Assembly (NCBI GenBank): GCA_024404435.1
Contig: JAKSPW010000061.1
Coordinates: 1-7,702, forward strand
DNA: 7,702 nt
From: Clostridia bacterium
GTDB lineage: Bacteria; Bacillota; Clostridia; Oscillospirales; CAG-272
Direction: 5' to 3'
The notes under the pieces are model-generated. The model searched no databases. It was not told where the DNA came from and saw nothing but the letters and a program-made list of their open reading frames with translations. Both the position numbers and the translations under genes were made by a program. Shown here piece after piece: positions 6,581 through 7,702 of this stretch (the stretch's first letter is position 1; the number at the start of each line of letters is the position of its first letter).

Positions 6581-6735
6581 ATTACGTTTTCCTTTCTTAT
6601 GATTCTTTTGTGACTATGTGCCATACTCGGCATTTGTGCCGGTTCTGCGAATTTGCCGCCGCGTATTGCGGCAAAAGGCACAAATGTGGTTTGAAAGCAG
6701 CTCACAAACGTATCACGTTCGCTTTGCTTTCAAAC
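6581..6735 (-). other. Structured ssb-rpsR spacer with three perfect inverted repeats
   Basis: The 155-nt gap holds no gene but is highly structured. Stem A: GTTTGAAAGCA (6689-6699) against TGCTTTCAAAC (6725-6735), 11 bp, touching the ssb stop codon, with an inner AACGT/ACGTT stem (6707-6711, 6715-6719). Stem B: CATTTGTGCC (6631-6640) against GGCACAAATG (6677-6686), 10 bp. It encloses stem C, TTTGCCGC (6652-6659) against GCGGCAAA (6668-6675), 8 bp. TGTGCC recurs at 6617-6622 and could compete for one arm of stem B. No T-tract follows any stem on the minus strand, so none is a standard terminator. Possible roles are an RNase processing site, protection of the ssb 3' end, or regulation of rpsR translation; none is proven. 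Confidence 0.8.
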
Positions 6736-7224
6736 TCAGAACGGGAGCTCGTCGTCGTCCGCGATCTCCTCGAATTTGGGAGCTGCGGCAGCACCTGTGC
6801 TGTATGCGGGAGTCTGAGCTTCTCCGAAGTTTGCGTAGCCCTCGGGAACGTACGATGCGGGAGCGTGCTGGACTGATGCCGGGCTTTCGCTCTTTGCGTC
6901 AACGAACATTGCCTCATCGGCTACGACTTCCGTTGCAAATCTCTTGTTGCCGTTCTGGTCGGTCCAGTTTCTTGTCTGGATTGAGCCGACGATGCAGATG
7001 GAGCTTGCTTTGCGGAAATAACGGCTGACGAATTCGGCGGTCTGTCTCCAAGCGGTCACGTTGATGAAATCTGCCTGAGGCTCTTCGCCGTTCTTAGCGC
7101 CGAATCTTCTGTTTACGGCGATCGTGAATGAGGTTACGGAAATACCTGACGGAGTCGTCTTGAGCTCCGGGTCAGCGGTAAGTCTGCCGCCGAGAATAAC
7201 CTTATTGAAATTGAAGTTTGCCAT
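6736..7224 (-). CDS. ssb: Single-stranded DNA-binding protein
   Basis: Binds single-stranded DNA at replication forks and repair sites and recruits partners through its C-terminus. The 162 residues begin with the OB fold (about 4-108), with NKVILGGRLTADPEL (7-21), FTIAVNRRF (33-41) and FINVTAW (53-59). Aromatic residues Trp59 and Trp87 fit DNA stacking. A low-complexity linker rich in Ala, Pro, Ser and Glu (about 110-150) leads to the acidic tip DDDELPF (156-162), the conserved protein-interaction tail, so the protein is complete. It lies between rpsF (18 nt upstream) and rpsR, the standard bacterial arrangement. The ribosome binding site is an unusual G-run (GGGGGGA) about 7 nt before the ATG. 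Confidence 0.98.
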   Translation of the reverse strand: MANFNFNKVILGGRLTADPELKTTPSGISVTSFTIAVNRRFGAKNGEEPQADFINVTAWRQTAEFVSRYFRKASSICIVGSIQTRNWTDQNGNKRFATEVVADEAMFVDAKSESPASVQHAPASYVPEGYANFGEAQTPAYSTGAAAAPKFEEIADDDELPF

Positions 7225-7242
7225 AAACTGTCCCCCCGAGGA

Positions 7243-7539
7243 TTATTTCTCGTGACGAACAACGATGGATCTGATGATGCCGTCAGTGATGTTGAAAACT
7301 CTTTCGAGCTCGGACGGGAAATCAGAAGCACTGTTGAAGTTTACGAGAACATAGTAGCCCTCAGTCTTGTAGTCGATCGGGTAAGCGAGTCTTCTCATAC
7401 CCCATTCGGCTACTTCACCGAGCTCGCCGTTGTCCGAGATAAGCTTTGTGAACTTCTCGATGAGAGCCTTGATGCCTTCCTCGGAGAGCTCAGGTGAAAT
7501 CACAAAAAGTGTTTCATAAGAGTTCATGATGTTTTCCAT
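7243..7539 (-). CDS. rpsF: 30S ribosomal protein S6
   Basis: A 98-residue ribosomal protein of the small-subunit platform; it binds 16S rRNA together with S18. It shows NSYETLFVISPELSEE (6-21), the EWGMRRLAYPI segment (45-55), GYYVLVNF and the C-terminal IVVRHEK. Length and fold match bacterial S6. The reading frame stays open upstream to 7671, but I place the start at the ATG at 7537-7539 because GGGAGGT lies 7 nt before it and family homology begins there. The upstream codons belong to the structured leader. First gene of the rpsF-ssb-rpsR operon. The C-terminus is short and lacks the acidic tail seen in E. coli S6. Confidence 0.97.
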   Translation of the reverse strand: MENIMNSYETLFVISPELSEEGIKALIEKFTKLISDNGELGEVAEWGMRRLAYPIDYKTEGYYVLVNFNSASDFPSELERVFNITDGIIRSIVVRHEK

Positions 7540-7665
7540 ATTTTTTACCTCCCTATGGACTTCAGACCGCCAATAAAGATTTTTGACGGTTACCCGCCAC
7601 TTCAGTTTCACCCGAAAATATCGGGCTCCACACACAATAAACCCGCCGAGTTTCTTCGGAAGGTT
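7540..7665 (-). promoter_or_regulatory. rpsF mRNA leader, candidate S6:S18-type autoregulatory element
   Basis: The predicted leader is about 126 nt long. Its 5' end (ACCUUCC, 7664-7658) can pair with the rpsF Shine-Dalgarno site. A hairpin CCCGA-loop-TCGGG occupies 7611-7625. CCGUCA (7589-7584) can pair either with UGGCGG at 7599-7594, closed by a GUAA tetraloop, or as ACCGUCA with UGGCGGU at 7572-7566. S6 and S18 are known to repress rpsF through a CCG-containing leader motif in many bacteria. CCG occurs here at 7657-7659 and 7587-7589. I cannot confirm a match to the published consensus by eye. Confidence 0.65.
7547..7553 (-). promoter_or_regulatory. Ribosome binding site of rpsF, possibly sequestered
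   Basis: Minus-strand GGGAGGT lies 7 nt before the rpsF ATG. It is complementary over all seven positions (one G-U pair) to ACCTTCC at 7658-7664, which is at the predicted 5' end of the same transcript, so it could be masked. Confidence 0.8.
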
Positions 7666-7671
7666 GACCAT

Positions 7672-7700
7672 ATTCTATCATATCCACGCAGATCTAAGCA
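7672..7700 (-). promoter_or_regulatory. Promoter of the rpsF-ssb-rpsR operon
   Basis: Minus-strand TAGAAT (-10, 7672-7677) is preceded by TATGA, an extended -10 of TRTGN type. The -35 at 17 bp spacing is a weak TGCTTA (7695-7700), as is common with extended -10 elements. Transcription would start near 7665. Confidence 0.6.
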
Positions 7701-7702
7701 GT

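Noticed and set aside
6631..6735. Intrinsic terminator or attenuator between ssb and rpsR
   Set aside because: The stems are strong, but no T-tract follows any of them on the minus strand, and rpsR needs read-through because I see no convincing promoter of its own.
6631..6735. CRISPR array or tandem repeat
   Set aside because: The repeats are inverted pairs of different sequence, not regularly spaced direct repeats.
7540..7671. N-terminally extended S6 starting at 7671
   Set aside because: The extra 44 codons have no similarity to S6, the start would lie at or upstream of the predicted transcript start, and a strong ribosome binding site supports the ATG at 7539.
1..7702. Mobile element, prophage, defence or biosynthetic cluster
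   Set aside because: No transposase, integrase, att-like repeat, tRNA or defence-type protein was found; all eight genes are housekeeping or metabolic families with consistent codon use.

Overview
The window looks like a chromosomal core segment of a Gram-positive, anaerobic-type bacterium. An uncultured gut or rumen Clostridia-like member of the Bacillota is my best guess. Supporting points are the rpsF-ssb-rpsR operon with a four-ligand zinc-type S18, strong purine-rich ribosome binding sites, a TTG start, extended -10 promoters of TRTGN type, and a PM20D1/CPS1-like M20 peptidase next to a GH127 glycosidase. Taxonomy is inferred from gene content only, since no rRNA gene or other marker is present.

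Layout, left to right. (1) Positions 1-1773, minus strand: an operon of an archaeal-type (ApgM-like) phosphoglycerate mutase-family enzyme, possibly a homoserine kinase, followed after 10 nt by a signal peptidase I gene cut by the left edge. (2) Positions 1774-1929: a divergent promoter region. (3) Positions 1930-3258, plus strand: a monocistronic M20-family metallopeptidase that ends at a strong intrinsic terminator. (4) Positions 3367-6147, minus strand: a two-gene operon of a D-2-hydroxyacid dehydrogenase (TTG start) and a GH127 beta-L-arabinofuranosidase-like enzyme, with stop and start codons directly abutting. (5) Positions 6245-7700, minus strand: the rpsF-ssb-rpsR operon with its promoter, a long structured rpsF leader, a structured 155-nt ssb-rpsR spacer, and a terminator that sits directly upstream of the dehydrogenase promoter.

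The proteins are all recognisable families. The less ordinary material is in the RNA. The predicted rpsF mRNA starts with a sequence complementary to its own Shine-Dalgarno site and contains two mutually exclusive hairpins, one closed by a GUAA tetraloop. This fits a translational autoregulator of the S6:S18 kind. The ssb-rpsR spacer carries three perfect inverted repeats and no terminator U-tract. All four promoters I can identify carry an extended -10 element. I found no CRISPR array, mobile element, tRNA or defence system, and nothing that amounts to a new multi-gene system.
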